A stretch of 64,000 nucleotides of DNA from Jiulongibacter sp024742395 (GCA_965249455.1 OZ252236.1:2914001-2978000); one strand, 5' to 3'; positions 49,533 to 58,955 are shown, counted from the stretch's first letter. Made by a program: numbers and translations. The notes: a model not told the origin generated them from the sequence alone.

Positions 49533-52529
49533 TTATTTCGGAATGGTTTTAAGCTTGGCTTTAGCAATATCCACAGTTTTTGGATTTCCAGAATTCTCAA
49601 TAATGGAGTTGAGAGTGGCTTTAGCCATGAAGTAATCCTTTTGTCCCAAATAACTATCAGAAATTAAAAGGAAAGCTTTTTCATACCATTCTATGTAATC
49701 GCCAAAGTCCTGAGCCAGACTCTGCATTTCTTTGATAGCATCTTCAAATTTTCCGCTTTCATAAAGAATTTCACCCAAAAGATATTTAGCCTCTGCCCCA
49801 TTGACATCTTTATCCATTGCAATAACTTTATTGAATTGAGCCTTGGCTTCTGTAAAGTTTCGTCTCTTCAAATGGGCTTTTCCAATAAATAATTCAGCTT
49901 TATTCTCAATGCCAATAACCATTCCGCCTCCTTTTGAGATGGCCTCTTTGGCATATTTCATTGAATTCTCATAATCTCCCAAATAATAATATGATTGAAA
50001 CAAGCCATCCCAGGCAGATACCTGATCTCTTTTTGAAGAGCTTGAGCTTAATACATTTTGATAATTGCTGACTGCATCTCTATAATTTCCGTCATTAAAC
50101 TGTGCGTCGGCTGCTCTAAAGGCTGATTTCGTCACATACTGTGATTGCCCGTCTTCTATCACATCTTTATAATAAGGTAAAGCCTCTTTAGATCTATCAG
50201 AGAAGTGATATGATTCAGCAATTAAGAATTTGGCTTCAATGACATTACTGTTTGAAGGGTTATTGTTGATGAATCTTTGTAAAGCCGGAATAGCCGCACT
50301 GTATTTCTCAGTATAAAAGAGGTTACGAGCAGCATCATACTGCAAAGCAATTGCCGAACCGCTACCAGGATTATTCTTTTGATACTCATCTGCTACGTCT
50401 GCAAAATCTTCGCTTCTGCCTGTCAAGTTTAAAATATCACGTAAGCCTATCAGAGCTTCGTTTGATGTTTCATGCTTTCCAAAACTTCTGATAATTAATT
50501 TGTAATCAGAAATGGCCTGATCATAATTCTGCGTGTTACCGTAGGCCAAGGCTCTTTTTAAAAGTGCGTCAGGGACTAGTTTTGATTTTGGTCTTTTTCT
50601 CAACATCTCAGTAAATGTGGCAATGGCCGCCTGATAATTCCTTTTGTCCATTTCTAAAACACCACGCTGAAATAAGGCATCGTCTATTAGTCTTGAATTG
50701 TCATACTGCTTGCTGAATTGGTCAAATGTTCTACTTGCCTCATCGGCTCTGCCCATGAAGTCAAGTGTTACACCTTTTTGAAATAAAGCATAATCCTTGT
50801 CTGTACGGTTATTTGCTAAGGCTTGCTCATAATACTTCAATGCGTTTCTAAAGTCCTTTTGAATGAGGTAACAGTCTGCCATTCTAAGAAGGGCGTCTTC
50901 CCTACTCTGCTGCGATTCTGCTTCAGTGGATGAAGAAAGAAAATCCCTAAAATAAGTAAGAGCTTTGGCGAAGTCTCGTTTATTATAACTTAAATAGCCG
51001 AGGCTGTATAAACTCTTGTTTCTTTGGGTTCTGTCTCCTTTTTGTAAAACTTGTCTGTATAATGATTCCACTTCAGGTTTTTCTGCCGCAAAAGCAGATT
51101 CGGCTTTCCAGAACAAGGCTTTCTGACTTATTTCATTACTCCCTGAGGTAGAAATAGCCTTATCAAAATAGGCAATGGCCTGATCAAAATTCTCGGCGTT
51201 GTAGTCTATTACAGCTTGACCATAACAAAGCTTCTGGTAGGCCTCATCTATTTTCCTGGTGGTTCTACTTAGGCTTTCAATATATGTTATAGCCTGTTTA
51301 TAGTCATTTGTTTCAAAGAGAATTTCACTTAGTAACTCGTTTGATTCATCAATGTATTTTCCTCTGGGATAATTGTTCACATAGTCTTTAAGCGAATTAA
51401 TAGCCAATTCGTTGTTACCTTGTTCTACCTGTACCTTTATGTAATTGTAACTGGCTTCTTCTTTAATTTCAAGATCATAATCACTTTTTCTGGCAAAATC
51501 AAAAGCGGCCATTGCAGAGGTCAAATCACCTACATTTAGTGCAGATATGCCTAAGTAATATGCCGCTTGCTGACCCAGTTCATCATCTCTATCGGCTATT
51601 TTCTTTAAAACATCAATGACTTTTCTGTATTGCTCCGTTTTATATAAGCTAAATCCATGTCTGAAAGTTACCTGAGCATCTATATTGTCTCTTCTTAACT
51701 CTCTGAATCTATCATAATAGTCTGCCGCTTTTCTAAACTCATTTTTAAAGAACAATACTTCAGCGGTTACTAAACATATTTCATCAATTTTTCTGCCTTG
51801 TGGATTGGCGATAATAGGCTCGCTGTAAGCTAGTAGTTCATCATACTTTTCCTGACGATAAAGAATCTGAGCAATCCAATTCGGTACCTCCAGTTTATAT
51901 GGGTTTACATTTTCTACTCTATGAAGGTCAATTAAAGCAGCATCAAAATTCTCGTTTTGAAAGTTTATAACTGCGGCATAATAAGCGGCATTAATTGAAT
52001 TTTCTGCCGCTGTTTTTTTGACATAATCAAACTCAGCGAGGGCATTTTTATAATCTTTTAGCTGATAATACGAAACCCCTAGTTTATATCGTAATTCATA
52101 GATAGAAAGGTCGTCTTGTCTATGCTCAATTGACTTTTTAAGGTATTCTATTGCTTTGGCATATTCTCCCTTTTGATAGAAATTATCCCCTAAGTCGCTG
52201 TAAATTATTTTCGCTTTTGGGTGCTCGCTATGGTTTAGAACAAAACGCTGTACCTCTATATCGGCATCTTTTGAGTTCGTATTCAAAGCTGAAACGGCAG
52301 AATAATACTCTGCATTCGCAATATTGAACTGATTTGGATTTAACGAACGTGAAGAAAGATCCACATAGGTGCGAAATTCTTTTCTGGCGGCTGAGTAAGC
52401 TTTTTTAGTATAGAGTTCTACACCGTTGTTGTAATGCGACTCTATCTCTGTATAGCTTAGTGTATTTTGTGAATAAGTAGAGAAAGCGGCCAGCAAGACA
52501 TAAAAAAGAATCAGAATGATTTTTTTCAT
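49533..52529 (-). CDS. 998-residue exported tetratricopeptide-repeat protein
   Basis: A signal peptide (KKIILILFYVLLAAFSTYSQ) and then about 25 TPR units filling the whole protein. Clear ones are AYSAARKEFRTYVDLSSRS, GEYAKAIEYLKKSIEHRQ, KRDFAKALTYFRDFLSSS and RNFTEAKAQFNKVIAMDKDV. The units resemble YbgF/CpoB-type repeats used for cell-envelope scaffolds. It lies directly upstream of the barrel gene with no gap (TAA then ATG), and a -7 box at 52559-52566 makes it the first gene of the cluster. A periplasmic scaffold for the barrel is an inference from order and domain type. Confidence 0.87.
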   Translation of the reverse strand: MKKIILILFYVLLAAFSTYSQNTLSYTEIESHYNNGVELYTKKAYSAARKEFRTYVDLSSRSLNPNQFNIANAEYYSAVSALNTNSKDADIEVQRFVLNHSEHPKAKIIYSDLGDNFYQKGEYAKAIEYLKKSIEHRQDDLSIYELRYKLGVSYYQLKDYKNALAEFDYVKKTAAENSINAAYYAAVINFQNENFDAALIDLHRVENVNPYKLEVPNWIAQILYRQEKYDELLAYSEPIIANPQGRKIDEICLVTAEVLFFKNEFRKAADYYDRFRELRRDNIDAQVTFRHGFSLYKTEQYRKVIDVLKKIADRDDELGQQAAYYLGISALNVGDLTSAMAAFDFARKSDYDLEIKEEASYNYIKVQVEQGNNELAINSLKDYVNNYPRGKYIDESNELLSEILFETNDYKQAITYIESLSRTTRKIDEAYQKLCYGQAVIDYNAENFDQAIAYFDKAISTSGSNEISQKALFWKAESAFAAEKPEVESLYRQVLQKGDRTQRNKSLYSLGYLSYNKRDFAKALTYFRDFLSSSTEAESQQSREDALLRMADCYLIQKDFRNALKYYEQALANNRTDKDYALFQKGVTLDFMGRADEASRTFDQFSKQYDNSRLIDDALFQRGVLEMDKRNYQAAIATFTEMLRKRPKSKLVPDALLKRALAYGNTQNYDQAISDYKLIIRSFGKHETSNEALIGLRDILNLTGRSEDFADVADEYQKNNPGSGSAIALQYDAARNLFYTEKYSAAIPALQRFINNNPSNSNVIEAKFLIAESYHFSDRSKEALPYYKDVIEDGQSQYVTKSAFRAADAQFNDGNYRDAVSNYQNVLSSSSSKRDQVSAWDGLFQSYYYLGDYENSMKYAKEAISKGGGMVIGIENKAELFIGKAHLKRRNFTEAKAQFNKVIAMDKDVNGAEAKYLLGEILYESGKFEDAIKEMQSLAQDFGDYIEWYEKAFLLISDSYLGQKDYFMAKATLNSIIENSGNPKTVDIAKAKLKTIPK

Positions 52530-52558
52530 AAATGCTATTAAATGTTAGAATAGAAAAC

Positions 52559-52566
52559 CAAAATTA
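52559..52566 (-). promoter_or_regulatory. -7 box of the TPR/barrel/HU-SPOR/TonB cluster
   Basis: TAATTTTG on the minus strand, exact TAnnTTTG, 29 nt before the ATG at 52529. No TTG at the ideal -33. Confidence 0.5.
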
Positions 52567-52696
52567 GGAAAGATATAGGTCAATATGCAGCAATAAGTGG
52601 TTTTATGTTTTCTATTGAATAATTGACTCTTAAACGCCACCTATTTCGTAAAATTGTAGATTATTGAGAATTACATAACAATTTCATCAAAAACAT

Positions 52697-54511
52697 ATGA
52701 TTAAAATAAAAACCGGTCTTTTATTGATCATTGCTCTGGCTTTTACAGGCAAAACAAATTTGGCAATTGGCCAGCAATCAAAGGCTATATCTTATGAATT
52801 AAGCATGCCTCATCCTGAAACCCACTATTTCGAGGTAGGTATGCAAGTAAATGACATACTGACAAATCCTAAACTCATTGATAAAAACCACTTGCTTGTC
52901 AAAATGGCCGTTTGGACACCGGGCTCTTATCTCATTCGTGAGTTTGCCCGTAATGTACAAGACTTCAAAGCCAAAGATGGCAATGGAAAAGAATTAGCCT
53001 ATAGAAAGGTAAACAAGAATACCTGGGAAATAGAATTAGACGGAGCTGATGATGTTTCAATAAGTTATGCTCTATACGCAAATGAGCTCACAGTGAGAAC
53101 TTCATTTATTGACGCAGCACATGGTTATGCAAACGGAGCCAGTGTATTTATGTATGTACCCGAACTCATGCATAGTGAGTCTGAGCTAAAAATAAACCCA
53201 CATGAAAGCTGGTCCACCATTTCTACAGCCTTACCAGCGTCGGGTAAAAATATCTTCTTAGTTAAAGATTTTGATACTTTGGTGGATAGTCCAATAGAAA
53301 TAGGGAATCATGAAGTTTTAGAATTTGAAGCTTTAGGCATACCGCATAAAATTGCCATGTTTACCACAGAAAAGCTGAATTACGATCAGGAAAAGCTTTT
53401 ATCTGATTACAAGAAACTTGTAGAGGCAGCTACTTCAGTTGTAGGTGAATCACCATTGGATAATTATCTGTTTATCATTCATCATCAGCCGGGAATAGGC
53501 GGTGGTTTAGAACATTTATTTTCTACCACTTGCCAGACAAGACCTCAGGCTTATGATTCTGAAAAAGCTTATAAAAGCTTCTTTGGCTTACTGGCACATG
53601 AATACTTTCATTTATGGAATGTAAAAAGAATTCGTCCGGTGGCATTAGGACCATTTGATTACGAAAATGAGAATTACACTCATATGCTTTGGGTGGCAGA
53701 AGGATTTACAAACTTTTATGAAGAGGTGATTTTAGCCAGAGCAGGAATTTATTCTGAGTCAGATGTACTTTCAAACTATGCCGGTGCAATAACCAGTGCA
53801 GAGAATACCCCGGGTAATACTGTTCAGTCTGCTACTGAGGCGTCATGGGACGCCTGGATTAAGTATTACAGACCTGATGAAAACTCAAACAACTCTAGCA
53901 TATCCTATTATGGAAAAGGAGGTATGTTAGCCTCTTTATTGAATGCTAAAATTATTGCGAACACAAAGTCTGAGAAATCATTAGATGATGTAATGAGACT
54001 GCTTTACAAGAAGTATTACAAGGAATTAGGCAGAGGATACACAGATCAGGAGTTTCAGGCTGCTGTAGAAGAAGTTTATGGCGGTGATCTGGATTACTTC
54101 TTTGACAATTATGTTTCAGGAACAAAGTCAGCCGATTATGCTCAGATATTTAAAGGTGTTGGACTGGAACTCGTGAATACTAACAAAGGTAAAGAAGAAC
54201 CCTATTTGGGCATTACTGAAAGAGGTGGCATGATTTACAGACTAAGTAGCAGAGGATCAGCTTATACCAGCGGTTTGAATGTTGGGGATAAGGTGTTAAG
54301 TATAGATGGTAGAATCGCTAGTGATTTTGCTACCGCTTTAAATGGAAAAAGTATCGGTGATTCAATTGAAGTGAAAGTAGAACGAGTTGGCAATGTTCAC
54401 ACTTTCATAGTGCCTGTGGGCAAAAGTGAAAATGTAAATTATGAATTAAAAAAGATGAACAAGCTTTCAAAAGATCAAGAGAAAGCCTACCACAAATTCA
54501 TAAATATTTAA
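52697..54511 (+). CDS. M61-family metallopeptidase with PDZ domain
   Basis: 604 residues, exported (signal ending NLAIGQQ). An N-terminal beta domain (about 30-190) is followed by the catalytic part with the zinc motif HEYFHLWNVKRIRP (His301, His305, Glu302) and the second-ligand region WVAEGFTNFYEE. A PDZ domain lies near 495-580 (YLGITERGGMIYRLSSRGSA, GLNVGDKVLSIDG). This is the glycyl-aminopeptidase layout. Natural substrates are largely unknown. Single gene with terminator at 54531-54564. Confidence 0.94.
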   Translation: MIKIKTGLLLIIALAFTGKTNLAIGQQSKAISYELSMPHPETHYFEVGMQVNDILTNPKLIDKNHLLVKMAVWTPGSYLIREFARNVQDFKAKDGNGKELAYRKVNKNTWEIELDGADDVSISYALYANELTVRTSFIDAAHGYANGASVFMYVPELMHSESELKINPHESWSTISTALPASGKNIFLVKDFDTLVDSPIEIGNHEVLEFEALGIPHKIAMFTTEKLNYDQEKLLSDYKKLVEAATSVVGESPLDNYLFIIHHQPGIGGGLEHLFSTTCQTRPQAYDSEKAYKSFFGLLAHEYFHLWNVKRIRPVALGPFDYENENYTHMLWVAEGFTNFYEEVILARAGIYSESDVLSNYAGAITSAENTPGNTVQSATEASWDAWIKYYRPDENSNNSSISYYGKGGMLASLLNAKIIANTKSEKSLDDVMRLLYKKYYKELGRGYTDQEFQAAVEEVYGGDLDYFFDNYVSGTKSADYAQIFKGVGLELVNTNKGKEEPYLGITERGGMIYRLSSRGSAYTSGLNVGDKVLSIDGRIASDFATALNGKSIGDSIEVKVERVGNVHTFIVPVGKSENVNYELKKMNKLSKDQEKAYHKFINI

Positions 54512-54530
54512 GACCTATTATATAGACTGA

Positions 54531-54564
54531 AAGGCTCGGAGGCTTTAGCTTTCGGGCCTTTTTT
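54531..54564 (+). terminator. Terminator of the M61 peptidase gene
   Basis: AAGGCTCG / CGGGCCTT stem (8 bp with one T-G pair), a 14-nt loop, and a T-run to 54564 that overlaps the stop codon of the convergent 79-residue gene. Confidence 0.7.
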
Positions 54565-54802
54565 AGTATTCAGGGAAACACTTTTGAAAGTCATCGGCCA
54601 TTTCTTTAAAACGCTGAATGACCCTAGCATAGAAAACATCATTTAGCATTTCTTCTACTTCATCCTGTCCGGTAACATCCATTTCAGATACTTTATAAAC
54701 TTGTTCAAGAAGTCCGGCTTCAAACTTTATAATATATTTGTTGTTAAATACATAGAGAGAAGTCTTACAATAATTATTGGGTATATCTTTTACGAAACGC
54801 AT
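54563..54802 (-). CDS. Conserved-looking 79-residue protein, unknown function
   Basis: A soluble small protein with a beta-rich N-terminal half (KTSLYVFNNKYIIKFEAGLL) and a helical, acidic C-terminal half (DEVEEMLNDVFYARVIQRFK, EMADDFQKCF). No signal, membrane segment or known motif. Compact composition and a normal start and stop support it being coding. Its ATG (54800-54802) overlaps the ATG of the divergent TPR lipoprotein (54801-54803): both use the palindrome CATG. No promoter box is visible upstream, so it would have to be read from within that gene. Confidence 0.68.
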   Translation of the reverse strand: MRFVKDIPNNYCKTSLYVFNNKYIIKFEAGLLEQVYKVSEMDVTGQDEVEEMLNDVFYARVIQRFKEMADDFQKCFPEY

Positions 54803-55826
54803 GAGGTTTAACTATTTTATTTTCAGCATTATATTCATTGCAGGAAGCATCTTTTTATCTGGCTGTGGCAACAAAAATAAGACAGAAGCGGCTGAATTCT
54901 TTGAACGTGGCAATTATCATTTCAAAAAAAGAGAATACGATAGAGCCATTGAGCTATTTTCGGAGGCCATAGAGAAAGTCCCTGATTTTGCTGATGCTTA
55001 TAATAACCGCGGACTATGTTTTGAAAAAACTGGAAATTTGGAAAAGGCTATGATGGATTATCGAGAGGCGGTAGAGTTGGATGATTCTTTTGATCAGGCT
55101 AAGCTAAATCTCGCAGCCAGTTATGTACACCTAGGTGACCCGGATTTAAGTCAGGACTTATTTAAACAGTTAGAGAAAGCCTATGCAGATAGTAGTCAAT
55201 TTTACGACTACAGAGGCCAGTACTATTTACAGAAAAATGATCCGGACAGGGCAATTAATGATTTTCAAACTTCTATCACGTTGAATAATGGTACAGCGGA
55301 ATCATTTACGAATCTTGGATACGCATATTACCAGAAAAGACATTTTGAGGATGCTAAACTTAATTTTGAGAAGGCTTTAAATATTGACTCTGATTTTTCT
55401 TTCGCCTTGAACAATCTAAGTGCTACCTGGAGTCAACTCAATGACTGGGTAAAAGCCCTCACTTATTCGGAGAAGGTTATGAAAGAGAATCCTAATGAAA
55501 TTCAATTCTTAAACACACATGTTTTGAATCTACTTGAAAATGGAAGTTTTAAGGAGGCGAATTCTTTGATTGAAAAGGCTTTAAAGTTGGCTCCTGAAAA
55601 CCCCTACTCTCTTCGCAATGCTGCAGTATACCATATAAAGAGCGAACAGAAAGCCGAAGCAAAACAGATACTCTTAAACATAGAAAAAGAAAATCCCGAA
55701 GTAGAATATCTCTATTATTACCTCGGGATATCAGCAGAATCACCAGCTTCTGCCTGTAATTTTTTTAAAACCGGATCAATGATTGGTGATCTTAGGTCAA
55801 AACAGGAATATGATAAGTGTAAATAA
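54801..55826 (+). CDS. Tetratricopeptide-repeat lipoprotein
   Basis: The ATG at 54801 gives a lipoprotein signal (RFNYFIFSIIFIAGSIFLSGC, Cys22). The open frame begins at 54777, but that would put a basic stretch before the signal. The rest (about 320 residues) is about eight TPR units, including KREYDRAIELFSEAIEKVPD, GNLEKAMMDYREAVELDDSF, NDPDRAINDFQTSITLNNGT and RHFEDAKLNFEKALNIDSDF. Probably a periplasm-facing adaptor; partner unknown. A 7/8 -7 box (TATCTTTT, 54784-54791) inside the opposing gene would give an almost leaderless mRNA. Confidence 0.85.
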   Translation: MRFNYFIFSIIFIAGSIFLSGCGNKNKTEAAEFFERGNYHFKKREYDRAIELFSEAIEKVPDFADAYNNRGLCFEKTGNLEKAMMDYREAVELDDSFDQAKLNLAASYVHLGDPDLSQDLFKQLEKAYADSSQFYDYRGQYYLQKNDPDRAINDFQTSITLNNGTAESFTNLGYAYYQKRHFEDAKLNFEKALNIDSDFSFALNNLSATWSQLNDWVKALTYSEKVMKENPNEIQFLNTHVLNLLENGSFKEANSLIEKALKLAPENPYSLRNAAVYHIKSEQKAEAKQILLNIEKENPEVEYLYYYLGISAESPASACNFFKTGSMIGDLRSKQEYDKCK

Positions 55827-55827
55827 T

Positions 55828-57069
55828 TTAAGCCGCGGCTGAATTCAAAATCTGACTTTCTGATTTCAACATTTTTATCAAGCCAAGTGAAAGAAGAATG
55901 GATAAAATTCCAGCCAGGCCAATCAATAAGAAATTAGTTTGGTAACCAAATTTCTCTACGATATCTAGTCCGAACTTTGGGCTTATAATATGTGCCAAAG
56001 CAAAGGCCATTGTATACAATGCCATGTATCTTCCTTCATTACCAGATTTGGCTCTTTTCATTGCAAAGGCATTGGTGTATGGAAAGCCAATCATCTCAGC
56101 CACAGTAATTAGTATCATGCTTATAACTAAAACGCCTACCCATTGATGAAAAAGTAGAACCAAAAAGCTTAAGCTAATCAATACTGCACTTATTAAAATT
56201 AGTCTACTGGCCTCAAATCCTTTTTTCTCAAACCAATGAACCATAGGCATTTCAAATACTACGATAATTAAACCATTTAAAAAGAATAGAAGACCGGTAT
56301 GGAATTCTGTGAGACCATACTGTTCCTTGTGATAAATTGGTAAAGTTGTGAATATTTGAAAGAATACCACTCCTATTAAAAAGCTTATAGCCAGAAAGAT
56401 CCAATAGACCTTATCTTTAAATACGGTAGCGGTACTATCAAAAATGGTTATGTCTTCTTTCAATCTCTTATTCGGCATTTTCACTTCTTTCACGAGGAAA
56501 GTGAATAGCAAAATGGAAACAATACAGGTTAGCCCATCAATCCAGAATAGCATATTATAGCCGCTGGCAATGATGATCAAGCCAGCCACAGATGGCCCAA
56601 CGACGAAACCAAGGTTAATAGCCAGGCGAATCAGTGTTAAAGATCTGGTTCTGTTCTCCGGTTTACTATAGGAATTAAGAGATACAAACATGGCAGGTCT
56701 GAACATATCAGCCACTGACATAATCAGAAGAATGGCAAAACATAATCCCCAAAAAGAAGAAATGTACTGCAGAATAATAAAGAGTATACCTGAAATGAGC
56801 AGACTCCACACCATAACTTTGTAAAAGCCAATTTTATCGGTAAGTTTTCCCCCAAACCAAGCTCCTATAAAGGACCCCACACCAAAGAAAACCATGATCC
56901 AGCCTACTTCGCTGTATGAAAAGTGAAGGTCTTCCTTGAGATATTTGCTCAAAAACGGCAGAACCATTGTACCGGCTCTATTAATAAATGTGACTAAGGC
57001 CAGCCACCAAACTTCCTTTGAAAGGCCTTTAAATGAGTCTAAGTAAAGTAAAGTAATCTTTTTCATCAT
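55828..57069 (-). CDS. Major facilitator superfamily transporter
   Basis: 413 residues, about 12 membrane helices, of the drug/metabolite exporter branch: WWLALVTFINRAGTMVLPFL in helix 1, the motif-A loop FIGAWFGGKLTDKIGFYKVM (GGKLTDKIG), VADMFRPAMFVSLNSYS, and a second half beginning near 205. Substrate unknown. The ATG at 57069 (or the next codon) lies 6 nt after an intrinsic terminator (57076-57105), and no promoter fits between, so expression may require read-through. Stop is one base from the convergent TPR lipoprotein gene. Confidence 0.88.
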   Translation of the reverse strand: MMKKITLLYLDSFKGLSKEVWWLALVTFINRAGTMVLPFLSKYLKEDLHFSYSEVGWIMVFFGVGSFIGAWFGGKLTDKIGFYKVMVWSLLISGILFIILQYISSFWGLCFAILLIMSVADMFRPAMFVSLNSYSKPENRTRSLTLIRLAINLGFVVGPSVAGLIIIASGYNMLFWIDGLTCIVSILLFTFLVKEVKMPNKRLKEDITIFDSTATVFKDKVYWIFLAISFLIGVVFFQIFTTLPIYHKEQYGLTEFHTGLLFFLNGLIIVVFEMPMVHWFEKKGFEASRLILISAVLISLSFLVLLFHQWVGVLVISMILITVAEMIGFPYTNAFAMKRAKSGNEGRYMALYTMAFALAHIISPKFGLDIVEKFGYQTNFLLIGLAGILSILLSLGLIKMLKSESQILNSAAA

Positions 57070-57075
57070 GGTTAT

Positions 57076-57105
57076 AAAACAAAAAATCCGGCGATGTGCC
57101 GGATT
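57076..57105 (-). terminator. Intrinsic terminator immediately before the MFS gene
   Basis: On the minus strand AATCCGGC - ACATC - GCCGGATT (8 bp, 57085-57105) followed by TTTTTGTTTT. The U-tract ends 6 nt before the MFS start. Confidence 0.88.
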
Positions 57106-57131
57106 GTAAATAAATGTATATTTTTCAATCT

Positions 57132-57206
57132 CTACACATAGGAGGTCGTCTTATTCTTCACAGAATATCTCTTGCAGACCATCATATATGTTGATTGATT
57201 TTTCAT
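57132..57206 (-). CDS. Putative 24-codon leader ORF
   Basis: ATG at 57206, TAG at 57132, between a TACCTTCG -7-like box (57215-57222, 7/8 match) and the terminator at 57076. The product (KNQSTYMMVCKRYSVKNKTT..) is polar and basic, with no run of one amino acid that would suggest classical attenuation. It may be a leader peptide or may simply lie within a short untranslated RNA. No family recognised. Confidence 0.28.
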   Translation of the reverse strand: MKNQSTYMMVCKRYSVKNKTTSYV

Positions 57207-57245
57207 TTCTGATTCGAAGGTAGAATTTTTTTTATTAAGCCAGTC

Positions 57246-58901
57246 TTAAGTTTTAAAAAAAGATTTAAAACTACTTTCATTTTGATTGTAATCGGTGAAT
57301 ATCTCTAGAACAGTTTTGGTCTTTGAAGTAAGAAATTTAGTTATATTTAATTCTGCTTCTGCTTTGTTATTGATCCTAAGATAGTTTAAGCCAAATTCCT
57401 GGGCAATTAGGTCAGCCTTATTGGGTTGATGGGTTCTGAAGAAATCATCAAATGAATCCTGTTTCCTTGGTCCTTCAATCATGCTGAAAATGATGCCTCC
57501 AGCATTATTTAAGACAACAATTTTAAGATTTTCGGGAAGGTAGCGATTCCAAAGGGCGTTTTTATCATATTGAAAGCTCAAGTCCCCCAATATACAATAG
57601 ACTGTCTTATCAGTGTTTATGGCCTGCCCTACTGCCGTGCTTAAGCTACCATCAATGCCACTTGTACCTCTATTGCAATAGACAAATATCTCTTGATTGA
57701 TATATTTTTGAAGAGCATTAATATACCGTATGCTCATACTGTTTCCGGCATGTATGATAGAATCAGCAGACATTCTTTCGAGAAGACTTTTGAGAACATG
57801 AAATTCTGAGTACTCCTGCGTACCAAAAAATGAATTGATTTTTGAGATGGACTGAGTTTCCCGATTAAGCCAAGAATCAGAGTATGCCTTATCTATACTA
57901 AAAGGGGTATAATTGGAGCATTCATTAAAAAAGCGGAAGGGTTCTATTTCTACTTTTTTGGTAAGGGATCTAAAGGGATCAATAAATGCCGGATTATTCT
58001 GAATATGCCAGTGTTCCTTTATTTTTCCCTCTCTGAGAAGTAATTTCAATGATTTAGAAATCAAAGACATATCCGTACTTATTAAAAGGTCAGGAATCAA
58101 TTCACGTTTTTCCTCTTGGCTCAAATTTTTAAGAAAGTGATCATGGTTTTGAATGGAATCATCCGTGTTCGCTATTGAATCTGCCACTAAAACAAAGCCA
58201 AAGCGTTCTGCAAATGAACGGGCCTGTTTTTTTACATCAGCGTTATTTTGCTGACCTATTACCAAAAGCCTTTTAGAATGCTTTCCTAAGACATCTTCAA
58301 AATCATGGATAGGATTTTCTTTTGAATCAAAATATCTCTCGATGTTCCATTCTTTTTCAAGAGGTTCTACCACATCTGGATAAAACGGTTCTCTAATGGG
58401 AATATTTATGTGGACAGGCCCTTTGGGTTGATTTTGTGTCAATGAAATGGCCTGGTTACTTAATTCTGCAGCAAAATCTATGTCAGAGTTCTTTTGCTCT
58501 ACTGGCCATGTATAGGCTTTTTTTACATGTTTTCCGTAGAGTTGATCTTGAAAAATAGTCTGACCATCGTATTGGTGCACCCACTCAGGTGGTCTGTCTG
58601 CGGTTAAAACCAGTAAAGGAATTTCCTGAAAATAGGCTTCAGCTATGGCGGGGGCGAAATTTAAAGCCGCTGTACCTGAAGTACAAATAATTGCAGTGGT
58701 TTTGCTGGTTTGTAAAGACATTCCAAGAGCAATATAGGCTGCAGATCTTTCATCAGAAATGCTATAGCATTTAAGACCTTTTTCACTGGTAAAAGCAATA
58801 GTTAGTGCAGCATTTCTACTGCCGGGACAAATAATGATATTTTTAATGCCACTTTTCAGACAGAGTCTGGCGAGTTGTTGAAATGGTAAAAGATTGGTCA
58901 T
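57246..58901 (-). CDS. menD: SEPHCHC synthase (menaquinone biosynthesis)
   Basis: 551 residues. A thiamine-diphosphate enzyme that joins 2-oxoglutarate and isochorismate, first committed step to menaquinone. N-terminal Pyr domain with IICPGSRNAALTIAF, ERSAAYIALGMSLQT and CTSGTAALNFAPAIAEAYFQ; LTADRPPEWV; the TPP domain with GTSGIDGSLSTAVGQAI and the Mg/TPP motif LGDLSFQYDKNALWN ... VVLNNAGGIIFSM. The start lies 7 nt after the U-tract of the rpoD terminator, so it may be expressed by read-through. Other men genes are not in the window. Confidence 0.96.
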   Translation of the reverse strand: MTNLLPFQQLARLCLKSGIKNIIICPGSRNAALTIAFTSEKGLKCYSISDERSAAYIALGMSLQTSKTTAIICTSGTAALNFAPAIAEAYFQEIPLLVLTADRPPEWVHQYDGQTIFQDQLYGKHVKKAYTWPVEQKNSDIDFAAELSNQAISLTQNQPKGPVHINIPIREPFYPDVVEPLEKEWNIERYFDSKENPIHDFEDVLGKHSKRLLVIGQQNNADVKKQARSFAERFGFVLVADSIANTDDSIQNHDHFLKNLSQEEKRELIPDLLISTDMSLISKSLKLLLREGKIKEHWHIQNNPAFIDPFRSLTKKVEIEPFRFFNECSNYTPFSIDKAYSDSWLNRETQSISKINSFFGTQEYSEFHVLKSLLERMSADSIIHAGNSMSIRYINALQKYINQEIFVYCNRGTSGIDGSLSTAVGQAINTDKTVYCILGDLSFQYDKNALWNRYLPENLKIVVLNNAGGIIFSMIEGPRKQDSFDDFFRTHQPNKADLIAQEFGLNYLRINNKAEAELNITKFLTSKTKTVLEIFTDYNQNESSFKSFFKT

Positions 58902-58908
58902 AGGATAT

Positions 58909-58933
58909 AAAAAAAGGCACCCTTTTGGGTGCC
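58909..58933 (-). terminator. Intrinsic terminator between rpoD and menD
   Basis: GGCACCC - AAAA - GGGTGCC on the minus strand (perfect 7-bp stem, 58916-58933) with a seven-T run ending 7 nt before the menD ATG. Confidence 0.9.
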
Positions 58934-58955
58934 TTCAAATTTAGCCAATAAAATG

